A DNA stretch of 64,000 nt from Deltaproteobacteria bacterium. Lineage in GTDB: Bacteria; Myxococcota; JADLHZ01. Of this stretch, positions 48,197-57,491 are shown piece by piece (position 1 is the first letter of the stretch; each line of letters starts with the position of its first letter). Both the position numbers and the translations under genes were made by a program. Under the pieces are notes generated by a model. That model was not told the DNA's origin. It made no database searches and saw only the letters and a list, made by a program, of their open reading frames with translations. The stretch is taken from the NCBI GenBank assembly GCA_020848545.1, contig JADLHZ010000102.1, forward strand, positions 85,098-149,097, written 5' to 3'.

Positions 48197-49797
48197 GGGA
48201 TCCGAAACTCCTCGCCCAGCGGATCGACGACCGTCTTGTTGTTCAGCGGAAAGTAGAGCGGATTCTCCGGCGCCACGAGCTGGCCCGTCTTGGCGATCGT
48301 CTGCAAGATCTTCACGCCGTCTTTGGTCACCAGGCCCAAGAACGGCAGCACGTTCGAATCGCCGCTCACGGTGACGAGCCCGCTCCGGCACAGAAAGAAC
48401 AACCCCGCTTCGCCCTCGAAGTAGACGCGCATCGCCCGCTCGCTGAAGCGCAGCTCGGCGGCGCCCGCGAGCAAGCTTTCACCGGGCTTGCCGCGCATCA
48501 CGGTCAGCCTGCCTGCTTCGACGTGGATGAGCACCTCGACGGGCGGCGACGTCTCGAAGGTGACGCGGATGAACAAGGGCTCGAGCACGCGCGAAGCGTG
48601 GTGGCTGCATTGGCGCTCGACCATCTTGCAGAAGTAGTCGATCGCGTCCTTCGACTCTTTGCGGATCGTCTTCACCCGCTCGAACTCGTCCTCTGCCTCT
48701 TCGAACATCTGCTGGCGATACGCGGCGTTGGTCGCGCCGTTCTTGCGCAGGCCGAGGCAGTACAAGAGGAAGACGTCGCCCTCGTTCTTCGTCAGGCCCA
48801 TGTAGCTGACGAGCGGGCAGTTGAGCTTGCCGCGCAAGAGATCGATGCCGGAGTCGGCGTCGGCCCACGACTTCACGACGGCGGTGCCGACGTGCTCGCC
48901 GGAGACGAGCCGGATGTCTTGGCCGTCCCACACGATCGACGCCTTGTAGAGGATGGTGCCGGTCGTCTCCATGTGCACGGAGAAGCCCGAACGATAGTGC
49001 TGGGGGATGCGGAAGGCGTGGCGGCGGCAGGTGTTCGTGAAGTCGAGCACCTGCGTGAAGAGCTCGTCGACGCCGAAGGTGCCGCGCGGATAGCGGCGCG
49101 CATCGCCGACGACGAAGTCGAACGCGAGCCGCTTGGCGCCGGAGCGTGAGGCGACGTCTTCTACCGACGAGGCGAACGCCGTCGTCGCATGGGTGGTGTC
49201 GACGCCGCTCGTTTGGGCGACGCGGCCGGCGGCGTCGGTCGGGACGACGATGTCGGCGCCGGTCGCGCGCTTCTCTTCCGGCTTCGGCGCCTCGGGCTTC
49301 TTCTCAGCGACCTTTTCTGTAGGCTTCGGCGGCGGCTTCGCGACGGGCTTCGGCGCGGGCTTCGTGGCCTTCGCAGGTTGCTCCGGCGGCGCGCTCGCTT
49401 TGCCGAGGAGGATGTTCAGCGAGTCGCTGCTGCCGGTGATTTCGCCCGGGTTCGTCGCGTGCGCGTTGGGTTTCGTCGCCGTCGGTCTCGGCGGCGGCGC
49501 CCCTGGCGCGATCGGCTTGGGCGGCGGCGCTTTTTCGACAGGCTTGGGTTCTGGCGCTTTCTCCGGTGCTTTCTCTGCTGTGGGCGCCTCGGTGGACTTG
49601 GCCTTCGCTTTGGCGAGGAGCTTCGAGAGGCCGCCTTTGTCTTCGCCCTTCGCTTCCGGTGGCGGCGGCGCGTCGCTCGACGACACCTCAACCTGCGCCC
49701 CGACAGCGGGCTTGGCTGCCTCGTCTTTCGCCGGTTGCTTCTTCAAGAGCTTCGAAAGGTCGAGCCCTTTTGGCTTGTCGCCTGGCTTATCGCTCAC
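48193..49797 (-). CDS. Protein with three L-S-K-L-L motifs, Pro/Lys linker and unrecognised C-terminal domain
   Basis: The 534-residue product starts at the GTG at 49797 (VSDKPGDKPKGLDLSKLL). The first 190 residues are Pro/Lys/Ala-rich and hold three spaced copies of a short leucine motif: LSKLLKK (14-20), LSKLLAKA (57-64) and LNILLGKA (127-134). The remaining 340 residues are a folded domain of unknown family (AKRLAFDFVVGDARRYPRGT, then GKLNCPLVSYMGLTKNEGD). It has no signal peptide. It ends opposite the 298-residue gene with stops overlapping by 4 bases and diverges from the dehydratase operon. The spaced motifs look like peptides that dock to a partner, which is inference. Confidence 0.7.
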   Translation of the reverse strand: MSDKPGDKPKGLDLSKLLKKQPAKDEAAKPAVGAQVEVSSSDAPPPPEAKGEDKGGLSKLLAKAKAKSTEAPTAEKAPEKAPEPKPVEKAPPPKPIAPGAPPPRPTATKPNAHATNPGEITGSSDSLNILLGKASAPPEQPAKATKPAPKPVAKPPPKPTEKVAEKKPEAPKPEEKRATGADIVVPTDAAGRVAQTSGVDTTHATTAFASSVEDVASRSGAKRLAFDFVVGDARRYPRGTFGVDELFTQVLDFTNTCRRHAFRIPQHYRSGFSVHMETTGTILYKASIVWDGQDIRLVSGEHVGTAVVKSWADADSGIDLLRGKLNCPLVSYMGLTKNEGDVFLLYCLGLRKNGATNAAYRQQMFEEAEDEFERVKTIRKESKDAIDYFCKMVERQCSHHASRVLEPLFIRVTFETSPPVEVLIHVEAGRLTVMRGKPGESLLAGAAELRFSERAMRVYFEGEAGLFFLCRSGLVTVSGDSNVLPFLGLVTKDGVKILQTIAKTGQLVAPENPLYFPLNNKTVVDPLGEEFRIP

Positions 49798-49865
49798 TCG
49801 GGCGCTCAGTATACGCGAAAAGCCGCTGCGATTGCAGTAGGGCGCGATTGAAGTAGAATGGGCGC

Positions 49866-50342
49866 GTGATCGAGCAGCGCTTGTACCGTTTGGCGCGCGA
49901 GCCGCTCGCGATCCCCGAGCGTGCGCGCTTGTCGTCACCTCGTCCCTGTGCGGAGCTGCTGCCTCAGCGCGGCGCGTGGCAGCTCGTGCACGAAGTGCTC
50001 GCCTTCGATCGCGACGGGCGCACCATCGAAGTGAGCGCCGCGCCGCCGCCGCCGCTCGACGGTCACTTCCCGAACGCACCGATTTATCCTGGCGTGCTGC
50101 TCATCGAGCTCGTCAACCAAGCGTGCATCTGTCTGCTCGGCCTCCTTGGCGAGTCCACGCGCGTGCGTCTTTCGCGGGTGCATGGCGCGCAGTTTCTGGC
50201 GCCGGTGCGGCCGGGTGAGGCGTTGGTGATCCGCGGCGCCATCGATGAGCTCGACTCATTGCGCGGCACGGCGTCGGGCCAAGTCCTCGTCGGCGGCACG
50301 CCGCGCGCGACGGCGATCGTCGAGGTGGTGTTCGATGCCTGA
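49866..50342 (+). CDS. FabZ/FabA-type hotdog dehydratase
   Basis: The 158-residue product starts at the GTG at 49866. The FabZ pattern is LLPQRGAWQLVHEVLAFD (FabZ: LPHRPPFLLVDRV) and DGHFPNAPIYPGVLLIELVN, in which the His of GHFP and the Glu of the following helix are the usual catalytic pair. It is expected to dehydrate 3-hydroxyacyl-ACP. The ketosynthase ATG lies inside its last codons (8-base overlap). With the following ketosynthase, ketoreductase and ACP it forms a complete discrete condensation-reduction-dehydration set, as in type II fatty-acid-like or aryl-polyene pathways. Confidence 0.85.
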   Translation: MIEQRLYRLAREPLAIPERARLSSPRPCAELLPQRGAWQLVHEVLAFDRDGRTIEVSAAPPPPLDGHFPNAPIYPGVLLIELVNQACICLLGLLGESTRVRLSRVHGAQFLAPVRPGEALVIRGAIDELDSLRGTASGQVLVGGTPRATAIVEVVFDA

Positions 50343-51609
50343 GCGCATCGCGATCACCGGCATGGCCGTCAACACGCCGCTCGCCGACTCGCTCGACGCT
50401 TTCCTCGCCGCGCTCTACGCCGGCCGCTCGGCGATCACACGCTGGAAGAGCGTCGCCACCGATCGCATCTATTGTAAGATTGGCGGAGACCTCGGCGGTT
50501 ACGACGCGGCAGCGAAGCGGCGATCGTTCGAAGCCGGCGCCAGCGCCGAGGCCGCGCGGAAGCTGAAGCGGCTCGGACCGAAGCTGCCGTGGTCGACGGA
50601 GCTCGCCGCGCTCGTCGCGATCGACGCGTGGAACGACGCCGGGCTCTTCGCGAGCGTGCCGGCGCTGTCGGCGCTCTTCGTCGCCGGCCACAACTTCTTG
50701 AGCGGCTATCAGTTGGAGAACGCCGAACAGTTTCGCGAAGAACCCGATTACATCGCTGCTGCGTATGGACTGCACAGCCTGGACTCGCATCAGGCGAGCG
50801 CCATCGCCAGCGTGCTCGGGCTCGAAGGGACGATTGCCACCGTGGGTGCTGCGTGCGCGAGCGGAAACTTGGCGTTGCGCCAAGCGTGCCACGAGCTGCG
50901 CGCGGGTGAAGCCAAGGCGGCGATCGTCGCCTGCGGCCCGATGCACTACGGCGCGCTCGATCTGCACGCCATGGCGCTGCTCGGCGCGATCTCGTACCGA
51001 TCGTTCAACGACGCCCCGGAGCGCGCGAGCCGGCCCTTCGATCGCGCGCGCGAAGGCTTCGTGCCGGCGCACGCAGCCGCCGCGATCGTCCTCGAACCAC
51101 ACGCGGCGGCGAAAGCGCGCGGGGCACGGATCTACGCGACGCTCGCGTCCGTGGCGGCCGGCTCCGACGCGAACGCGGCGCTCGATCCCTCGGTCGCCGG
51201 GCAAACGTCGGTGATCAGGCGCGCGCTGGATCTCGCCGGGGTCGCGCCCGAGGCCGTCGACTACGTGAACGCGCACGCGACCTCGACCCAAGACGGCGAT
51301 CGCTCGGAAGCGCTCGCGTTGAAGCAGGTCTTCGGCAATGCGCTCGCCAAGATCAAAGTCAACGCGACGAAGTCGATGCTCGGCCACGGTGTGTGGTCGG
51401 CGGCGCTCGTCGAGACGGTGGCGACGGTGCTGCAGATGCGCGCCGGCGCGTTGCATCCGACCATCAACTTGCAGCACGTGGATCCGGTGGTCGACTTCGA
51501 TCTCTGCGCGAGCGGCCGCGTGACGCACCCGGTACGGACGGCACTGAAGACGGCGTTCGGCTTCGGCGGCATCAACAGCGCCAGCGTCATCGTGCGGGAG
51601 GACGCGTGA
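50335..51609 (+). CDS. Beta-ketoacyl-ACP synthase (FabF-like)
   Basis: The 424-residue product starts at the ATG at 50335, which overlaps the dehydratase stop. The catalytic triad is complete: Cys in TVGAACASGNLAL, His in YVNAHATSTQDGD and His in NATKSMLGHGVWSAALVE. The N-terminus is MPERIAITGMAVNTPLADSL. The ACASGN context departs from the common ACATS, and TPL replaces the Gly-rich loop of FabF, so this is a specialised ketosynthase rather than the housekeeping enzyme. It condenses malonyl-ACP with an acyl-ACP. The product and chain length cannot be inferred. It is coupled to the ketoreductase gene by a GTGA overlap. Confidence 0.9.
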   Translation: MPERIAITGMAVNTPLADSLDAFLAALYAGRSAITRWKSVATDRIYCKIGGDLGGYDAAAKRRSFEAGASAEAARKLKRLGPKLPWSTELAALVAIDAWNDAGLFASVPALSALFVAGHNFLSGYQLENAEQFREEPDYIAAAYGLHSLDSHQASAIASVLGLEGTIATVGAACASGNLALRQACHELRAGEAKAAIVACGPMHYGALDLHAMALLGAISYRSFNDAPERASRPFDRAREGFVPAHAAAAIVLEPHAAAKARGARIYATLASVAAGSDANAALDPSVAGQTSVIRRALDLAGVAPEAVDYVNAHATSTQDGDRSEALALKQVFGNALAKIKVNATKSMLGHGVWSAALVETVATVLQMRAGALHPTINLQHVDPVVDFDLCASGRVTHPVRTALKTAFGFGGINSASVIVREDA

Positions 51610-52340
51610 AGCGGCTGTTACTTACCGGCGCGTCGAGCGAGATCGGTCACGCGATCGCCCGCGCGGCGGTCGCGGCGGACTGGGACGTCGCGCTCTGCTG
51701 CCACACCGCGGAGGCGAAGACGGCGGCGTTCGCCAAGGAGCTCGCCACCGTGCGCGACGACGCCAAGTGCCGCGCGTTCGCGTTCGACCTTCGCGACAGC
51801 GCAGCAGCCGAGAGCGCCGTCGGCGATGCGGCAGAGTTTCTCGGCGGTCTCGACGGCGTCGTGCTCGCGCACGGAGTCACGCATCAGCGCTTGCTCGCCG
51901 AGCTGCCGGACGACGAGTGGCATTCGGTCATCGACACGAACCTCACCGGCGCGTTCTTCGTCATCCGCGAGTGTTTGCGCGAGATGATCACGCAGCGGAG
52001 CGGCGCCTTCGTCTTCGTCACGTCGACCGCCGCGTACGGGATGGCCGGCGCCGGCGCTTATGCCGCGAGCAAGGCGGCGCTGCACGGCCTGTCGGCCACG
52101 ATCGCAGAGGAGTACGGCGAGCGCGGCATCCGCAGCAACGCGCTCGCGGTCGGCGCCGTGGCGGCTGGCATGTTCACGCGCACGCACGACGCATCAGCGC
52201 AGCGCGCGTTCGCGGAGAAGAGCGCGCTCCGTCGCCTCGGCGAGCCGCAGGACGTCGCCGGCGCCGCCCTCTTCTTGCTTTCACCGGCGGCGCAGTACAT
52301 CACCGGGCAAGTGCTCGATCTCGACGGCGGCAAGCGATGA
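51606..52340 (+). CDS. FabG-like short-chain dehydrogenase/reductase (3-oxoacyl-ACP reductase)
   Basis: The 244-residue product starts at the GTG at 51606, overlapping the ketosynthase stop. Cofactor binding is LLLTGASSEIGHAIA (TGxxxGxG). The active site has Ser in VTSTAAYG and the YxxxK pair in AYAASKAALHGL. The C-terminus GQVLDLDGGKR is typical of FabG. The usual NNAG motif reads AHGV here, a small deviation. It should reduce the 3-oxoacyl-ACP made by the upstream ketosynthase for the dehydratase. It is coupled to the ACP gene by an ATGA overlap. Confidence 0.9.
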   Translation: MKRLLLTGASSEIGHAIARAAVAADWDVALCCHTAEAKTAAFAKELATVRDDAKCRAFAFDLRDSAAAESAVGDAAEFLGGLDGVVLAHGVTHQRLLAELPDDEWHSVIDTNLTGAFFVIRECLREMITQRSGAFVFVTSTAAYGMAGAGAYAASKAALHGLSATIAEEYGERGIRSNALAVGAVAAGMFTRTHDASAQRAFAEKSALRRLGEPQDVAGAALFLLSPAAQYITGQVLDLDGGKR

Positions 52341-52588
52341 CCCGCGACGACGTCCTCGCCGTCGTGCGCCGGCATACGCTCGAAGTATTGATCGACGTCG
52401 ACCCGGCCGAGTTCGACGCCAACCGTTCGTTGCGCGAGGTCGGCGCCAAGAGCCTCGACGTGCTCGAGATCGTTTCGTCCTCGATGAAGTCCCTGAAGAT
52501 CAAAGTGCCGCGTCCGGAGCTCGTCGACGTCCAGACGGTCAATCAACTGGTCGACGTCTTTTACGCCCATGTCCAAAAGCGCGCGTGA
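52337..52588 (+). CDS. Free acyl carrier protein
   Basis: The 83-residue product has the four-helix ACP layout. The phosphopantetheine Ser lies in VGAKSLDVLEIV, where the common motif is GxDSLxxxEL; Lys takes the place of Asp. Length and acidic character are normal. The start is coupled to the ketoreductase by an ATGA overlap and its end overlaps the PKS start by 20 bases. It is the likely carrier for the dehydratase-ketosynthase-reductase set. It could also accept substrate from the stand-alone adenylation enzyme at 20-22 kb. Confidence 0.85.
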   Translation: MTRDDVLAVVRRHTLEVLIDVDPAEFDANRSLREVGAKSLDVLEIVSSSMKSLKIKVPRPELVDVQTVNQLVDVFYAHVQKRA

Positions 52589-55500
52589 GCCGATCGCCAT
52601 CGTCGGCATGAGCTGCCGCATGCCCGGCGCGCCGACGCTGCCCGCGTTTCGCCGCCTGCTCGACTCATCGAAGGACGCGATCACAGGAGTGCCGGCCGAC
52701 CGCTGGGATCACCGCCGCCTCTACGACCCGAGCGGTGTCGTGCAGGGCAAGGTGAACACCGCCGGCGCTGGCTTCGTCGATGCGCGCTTCGCCGATCATC
52801 GCTTCTTCGGCATGTCGCTTCGCGAGGCGCAGCAATCGGATCCGCAGCAGCTCGTGATGCTCGAGCTCGCGTGGCAGGCGCTCGAAGACGCGCACATCCC
52901 ACACGAGCGCTTGGCCGGCAGCGACGCCTCGGTGTTCCTCGGCGCATCGACGGTGGAGGCGACGCTCTTCTTCTCCGATCCGGCGACGATGAACACCTAC
53001 TCCGTGCTCGGGCTCACCTTGAGCCTGAGCGCGAACCGCATCTCGAACTTCTTCGACGCGCGCGGGCCGAGCCTGATCGTCGAGACGGCGTGCTCGGGCT
53101 CGCTGTCGGCGGTGCACTTGGCGATGCAGAGCCTGCGGGCCGGTGAGACGCACCTCGCGCTCGCCGGCGGCATCAACCTCATGCTGATCCCGCAGCACTA
53201 CGTGGCGCTCGCGCAGCTCGGCGTGCTCGCGCCCGACGCCCGCACGCGGCCCTTCGACAAGAGCGCGCAAGGCATGGTCGCCGGCGAAGGCGCGGCGATC
53301 ATCGTGTTGAAGCGCCTGGCCGATGCCGTGAAGGACGGCGATCGCATCTACGCGCTCGTGCACGGCAGCGCGATGAACCAAGACGGAAAGAGCGAAGGCA
53401 TGGCGCGGCCGATCGAGGACGCCAAGGCGCAAGTCGTACGCGCCGCCCTGCAAGACGCCGGCGTTCTTCCGCACCAAGTCGGCTACGTCGAAGCGCATGC
53501 CACCGGCACGCCGCGCGGCGATCAAATAGAGGCGCAATCCTTGAGCCGCGTCTTCGGAACGGAGCGGACGACGCTCGTCGGCTCCGTGAAGTCCCACATC
53601 GGCCACCTGCAAGCGGCTGCAGGCATCGCCAGCGTGGTGAAGGTGGCGCTCGCGCTGCACGAAGGCCGGGTCTCCGCCACGCTGCACCACCAGGCGAGCG
53701 ACATGGACCTCGACGCGCTTGGGCTCCAGGTCGTGACGAAGACCACGGCGTTGCCGAAGGGCGCCTACTGCGGCGTCAGCGCGTTCGGCATCGGCGGCAG
53801 CAACGCGCACACGATCTTGGGGCCGGCGCCTGAGCACACAGCGCCGGCGGCGAAGGCTCGCGGTGACTGCCCGCTGGTCCTGCCGCTGAGCGCACGTAGT
53901 CCACAGGCGTTGCGCGCGTTGCGTGACAGCTACGCGGCCCGGCTCGACGGCGACGTGCGTGCGATCTGCGACGAGACCATCGCGGCGAGAGGCGCGCTCG
54001 ATGATCGTTTCGTGGCGATCGCCGACTCGACAGAGAGCCTGAAAGAAGCGCTGCGCGACGCGAAGGCGCCCGAGAGGAGACGCCGCGGCCCCGCGCGCGT
54101 GGCCTTGGTCTTTGCCGGCCATGGTCCCGACTGGAGTCGCTTGCTCGCGGCGATGCCGAAGGATCTGCCGGCGTTCGCGCCGACGCTCGTGCGCGCGGAG
54201 GCGTTCTTCCGCAGCGAGACCGGACAGGATCTCTTTTTGGACCTCCGCCGCACCCGCTTCGCCCAACCAGCGATCTGCGCGTTCGAGATCGCCCTCTTCG
54301 AGATGTGGCGCGCCGCCGGCGTCACGCCCGCGTTCGTCATTGGCCACAGCGTCGGCGAGGTGGCGGCGGCGTATGCGGCGGGCGTGCTCTCGCTCGAGGA
54401 CGCGATGCGCCTGGCGATTCGCCGCGGGCAGATCCTCGACGCGCTCCACGGCCAGGGCACGCTCTTCGCGACGACCCTCGATCGTGACGCCGCGAGCGCG
54501 CTCGTCGCCGCGTTTCCCGGCGCGTGGATTGCGGCGCACAACGGGCCGAAGCAGGTCGTCATCGGCGTCGAGGTGGCGCGGATCAAGGACTTAGCCGCCC
54601 ACCTCATCGATCGCGAGACCCCGTTCGTGCAGCTCGCCGTCGACTATCCGTTTCACGGCGCCGCGGTGCAGGCGTTGGCGCCGGCGATCGAGGCCGCGGC
54701 AAGCGATCTCGCGACACGCGCGCCGACGCTTCCCTGGATCTCGTCGCTCACCGGCGAGCGCATGAACGCAGCGCCGACCGCGCGCTACTGGGCCGACGAA
54801 GCCGTGCGCCCCGTCGAGCTCGATCGCGCCGTCGTCTGCGCTGCCGATCTCGGCGCCGACGTGTTCTTCGAGCTGTCGCCGGCGAGCGCGCTCTCTCGGC
54901 CGATCGCGCAGCGCTTGGCCGACCGCCGCGTCGCCTCGCTGGCGATGCTGCACGGCGTCCGCCGCTTCGACTTCTGGCAAGGCGCCGCCGACCTGTGGAC
55001 GCACCACGCGCCGCTCGATTGGACGAAGCTCTTGCCGATCACGCGCGCGCCCTGGCTCGAGCTGCCGCCGTATCCGTTTCAGCGCGAAGAGGGCTGGGCG
55101 ATGCCGCCGATCGATCGCATGCTGCATCCGATCGGCCGCGTGCGCTTGGAGGCGCAGCACACGTACAAAGAGGCGTGGCACGAGCGCGCGCTCTCGCCGC
55201 CGACCCAAGAGCTCGACGCCGCGATCGTCGCGACCAGCCCGGCGCCGGCGCTGCTGCGGGTGCTGCAGAAGCTCGCGCCGAGGACGAGCGCGACCCACGC
55301 CGTGGTCCTCGTCGACGCGAAGAGCGCAACCGCCGCCGAGAAGCTGATCGCCGCGCTGCCGCCCTTGCTGCGCAAAAAACGCATCGTCATCGCGATCATG
55401 AACGGCGAGCACCGCGTGGCGAGCGCCGGCCTCGTCGCGTTCGCGCGCTCGCTGCGCCTCGAGCACAAGACGACGGCGTTCGCGATCGTTCTGCTCGACG

Positions 55501-56702
55501 GCGCGCGACCGGTTGCGGAGCAAGGCGCGCTCATCGGCTCGGCGCTCGTCGACCAGTCCGCCGAGGTCGTCTGGCGGCAGGACGGCGAGCACCTCTACGT
55601 CGTCCGCTTGGAGCGCGCGCCCGGCGCCGCCGTAGTGCCGCTCACCTGCGCTCAAGATCGCAGCTACGGCATCACCGGCGGCCTCGGCGGCATCGGCCTG
55701 GGGCTCGCCGAGCATCTGATTCAGCGCGGTGCCAGACACTTGCTGCTCATCTCGCGCCGCAAGCTGCCGCCACGCGCGCAGTGGCACAAGCTCGGAAAAG
55801 GGCACGCGCAGCGCAAGGTGGTCGACGGGATCGTGGCGCTCGAACGCCTCGGCGCGACCGTCCGGATCGCGAGCGCAGACGCCGGCAACGCCGCGGCAAT
55901 GAAGCGCGTCTTCGCAGAGCATGTCCGCGGCTTGCACCCCCCGATCGCCGGGCTCATCCACGCCGCTGGCGTCGGCGCGCGCACGGACGTTCGCCGCATC
56001 ACCACGCGCGAGCTCTCCGAACAGTGGCGCACCAAGGTCGACGGGCTTCGCCACCTGATCGCGCACGGCAAGGCTGCCGACTTCATCGTCTGTCTCTCAT
56101 CGATCGGCGCCGCGATCGGCACGGCGCGCGAGGCGAGCTATGCCCGCGCCAACGCCGCGATGGACGCGTTGGTCGAGGAGCAGCACGCCGCGAAGAAGCC
56201 GGTCTACAGCGTTCGCCTCGGACCGGTCGCCGGCGTCGGTATGCTCGCGCGCGCAGGCGGCGCCGAGCGGATGGCCGCGATCGGCCACCTCGCCCTCGGC
56301 TTCGACGACGTCTGCGCGGCGCTCGATCGCGTGCTCGTCGGCGACGCGCCGGTGCTCGCCGTCGCCGAGACCGACTGGGCGAAGCTCGCCCCCTTCATCG
56401 CCGACCGCCGCTACCTGCACGATCTCTTGCCGCAGACGAACACGAGCTTCACCGCGCCGAAGACCGACGCCGAGGTGTGGCTCGCGAGGCTGTGGTGCCG
56501 CATCCTGCGCCTCGACGCGCTGTCTGTCGACGACAACGTCTTCGAGCGCGGCGCCACCTCGCTGAACATTCTGCGCTTCGTCACCGAAGGCGCGCGCGAG
56601 GGGTATCGCTTCAGCCCGGAGGACATTTGGGCGAGGCAGACGGTCGCAGAGCAAGCGAAGCACGCAGCCGCGCGGTCGAAGTCAGCGAAAAAGCGCACCT
56701 AG
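52569..56702 (+). CDS. Type I modular polyketide synthase (KS-AT-KR-ACP)
   Basis: The 1377-residue product starts at the ATG at 52569. The KS (about 10-435) has Cys in VETACSGSLSAVHL, His in EAHATGT and His in SVKSHIGHLQAAAG. The AT (about 510-800) has GHSVGEVAAAYAAG with the active Ser. The specificity-site motif reads YPFHG, which fits neither malonyl (HAFH) nor methylmalonyl (YASH) cleanly. The KR (about 1030-1220) has SYGITGGLGGIGLGLAEHL, Ser in LSSIGAAIGT and Tyr/Asn in ASYARANAAMDAL. The ACP has GATSLNIL (Ser about 1328). No dehydratase, enoylreductase or thioesterase is present, so it adds one ketoreduced unit. The last gene of a tightly overlapping operon, it converges on the kinase gene. 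Confidence 0.95.
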   Translation: MSKSAREPIAIVGMSCRMPGAPTLPAFRRLLDSSKDAITGVPADRWDHRRLYDPSGVVQGKVNTAGAGFVDARFADHRFFGMSLREAQQSDPQQLVMLELAWQALEDAHIPHERLAGSDASVFLGASTVEATLFFSDPATMNTYSVLGLTLSLSANRISNFFDARGPSLIVETACSGSLSAVHLAMQSLRAGETHLALAGGINLMLIPQHYVALAQLGVLAPDARTRPFDKSAQGMVAGEGAAIIVLKRLADAVKDGDRIYALVHGSAMNQDGKSEGMARPIEDAKAQVVRAALQDAGVLPHQVGYVEAHATGTPRGDQIEAQSLSRVFGTERTTLVGSVKSHIGHLQAAAGIASVVKVALALHEGRVSATLHHQASDMDLDALGLQVVTKTTALPKGAYCGVSAFGIGGSNAHTILGPAPEHTAPAAKARGDCPLVLPLSARSPQALRALRDSYAARLDGDVRAICDETIAARGALDDRFVAIADSTESLKEALRDAKAPERRRRGPARVALVFAGHGPDWSRLLAAMPKDLPAFAPTLVRAEAFFRSETGQDLFLDLRRTRFAQPAICAFEIALFEMWRAAGVTPAFVIGHSVGEVAAAYAAGVLSLEDAMRLAIRRGQILDALHGQGTLFATTLDRDAASALVAAFPGAWIAAHNGPKQVVIGVEVARIKDLAAHLIDRETPFVQLAVDYPFHGAAVQALAPAIEAAASDLATRAPTLPWISSLTGERMNAAPTARYWADEAVRPVELDRAVVCAADLGADVFFELSPASALSRPIAQRLADRRVASLAMLHGVRRFDFWQGAADLWTHHAPLDWTKLLPITRAPWLELPPYPFQREEGWAMPPIDRMLHPIGRVRLEAQHTYKEAWHERALSPPTQELDAAIVATSPAPALLRVLQKLAPRTSATHAVVLVDAKSATAAEKLIAALPPLLRKKRIVIAIMNGEHRVASAGLVAFARSLRLEHKTTAFAIVLLDGARPVAEQGALIGSALVDQSAEVVWRQDGEHLYVVRLERAPGAAVVPLTCAQDRSYGITGGLGGIGLGLAEHLIQRGARHLLLISRRKLPPRAQWHKLGKGHAQRKVVDGIVALERLGATVRIASADAGNAAAMKRVFAEHVRGLHPPIAGLIHAAGVGARTDVRRITTRELSEQWRTKVDGLRHLIAHGKAADFIVCLSSIGAAIGTAREASYARANAAMDALVEEQHAAKKPVYSVRLGPVAGVGMLARAGGAERMAAIGHLALGFDDVCAALDRVLVGDAPVLAVAETDWAKLAPFIADRRYLHDLLPQTNTSFTAPKTDAEVWLARLWCRILRLDALSVDDNVFERGATSLNILRFVTEGAREGYRFSPEDIWARQTVAEQAKHAAARSKSAKKRT

Positions 56703-57491
56703 CGTCGCGCCGAGCAACGCGTCGCCCTGCAGCCGCGCTTCGAGCCAGCGCGCGTCGGCCGTACGCTTCAACTCCACGGCGTCGACCAAGCGGCGCAAGA
56801 GCATCAACGGCAAGAACGCATCGAGCGCCGCGCGATCGACCGCATCAGGGCCGTAGCCGGCGAGCAGCGGGTCGACGGCGCCGCCGCGCGGCAGATCCAT
56901 CGCCAGCGCGACCGCGAGATCGAGCATCGGCGGCCCAACGTCGACGCCGCCGGGATCGATGATCGCCGTGAGCGCGTCGCCTTGCCACAGCGTGTTGTGG
57001 GTCACCGCGACGTCGCCGTGCATCGCGCACATCGGCTGGCCGCGACACGCCGCATCGAGGCGAGCGGCGAGCGCAGGATACACCTCGGGCACCCGCGCGC
57101 GAGCCGTGCCGAGAAAGACCGCGAGCGCGCCGGGAGCGTCGAGGCGAAGCGAGCTTGTCGCACCGTGATCGTGCCAGCGCCGCAGCTGTGCGCCGAGCGC
57201 CCGTTGCTGCGCGGGGCTCGCCGTCTGCGCCGCTTGTCCCTCGACGCGCTCGTACGTCGCCCACCACCCGCCGTCTACGACGCCCGAGTCGAGCAAGGCC
57301 GGCGCGCACAGGCCGTGGTCGCGGCGCAGTGCTTCGAGCGCGTGTAAGCTCTCCAGGCGTTCGTGTCTGCGCCGCTGCACTTTGACGAAGCCGCCGCCAC
57401 GCGCTGCACTCTTCGCGGCGTGCATCGTGTCCGGCGGCAGCCACGACGGTGCGCCACCGCCGAGGTCGAGCGGGCCGCAGAGAGCGCTCAC
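56682..57491 (-). CDS. Aminoglycoside phosphotransferase/choline-kinase-like protein
   Basis: The 269-residue product starts at the GTG at 57491, which overlaps the methyltransferase stop as GTGA. The kinase-like signature is CAMHGDVAVTHNTLW, where the HGD catalytic Asp matches HxDxxxxN, and IIDPGGVDVGPPMLDLAVAL, the usual IDFxxxxxGDPxxDLA. The N-lobe Lys may be in GGFVKVQRR. The family phosphorylates small molecules, including sugars, amino alcohols and antibiotics. The gene lies in an operon with a methyltransferase and a chaperone, next to polyketide genes, so self-resistance or tailoring of the product is possible but unproven. Confidence 0.85.
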   Translation of the reverse strand: MSALCGPLDLGGGAPSWLPPDTMHAAKSAARGGGFVKVQRRRHERLESLHALEALRRDHGLCAPALLDSGVVDGGWWATYERVEGQAAQTASPAQQRALGAQLRRWHDHGATSSLRLDAPGALAVFLGTARARVPEVYPALAARLDAACRGQPMCAMHGDVAVTHNTLWQGDALTAIIDPGGVDVGPPMLDLAVALAMDLPRGGAVDPLLAGYGPDAVDRAALDAFLPLMLLRRLVDAVELKRTADARWLEARLQGDALLGATLGALFR

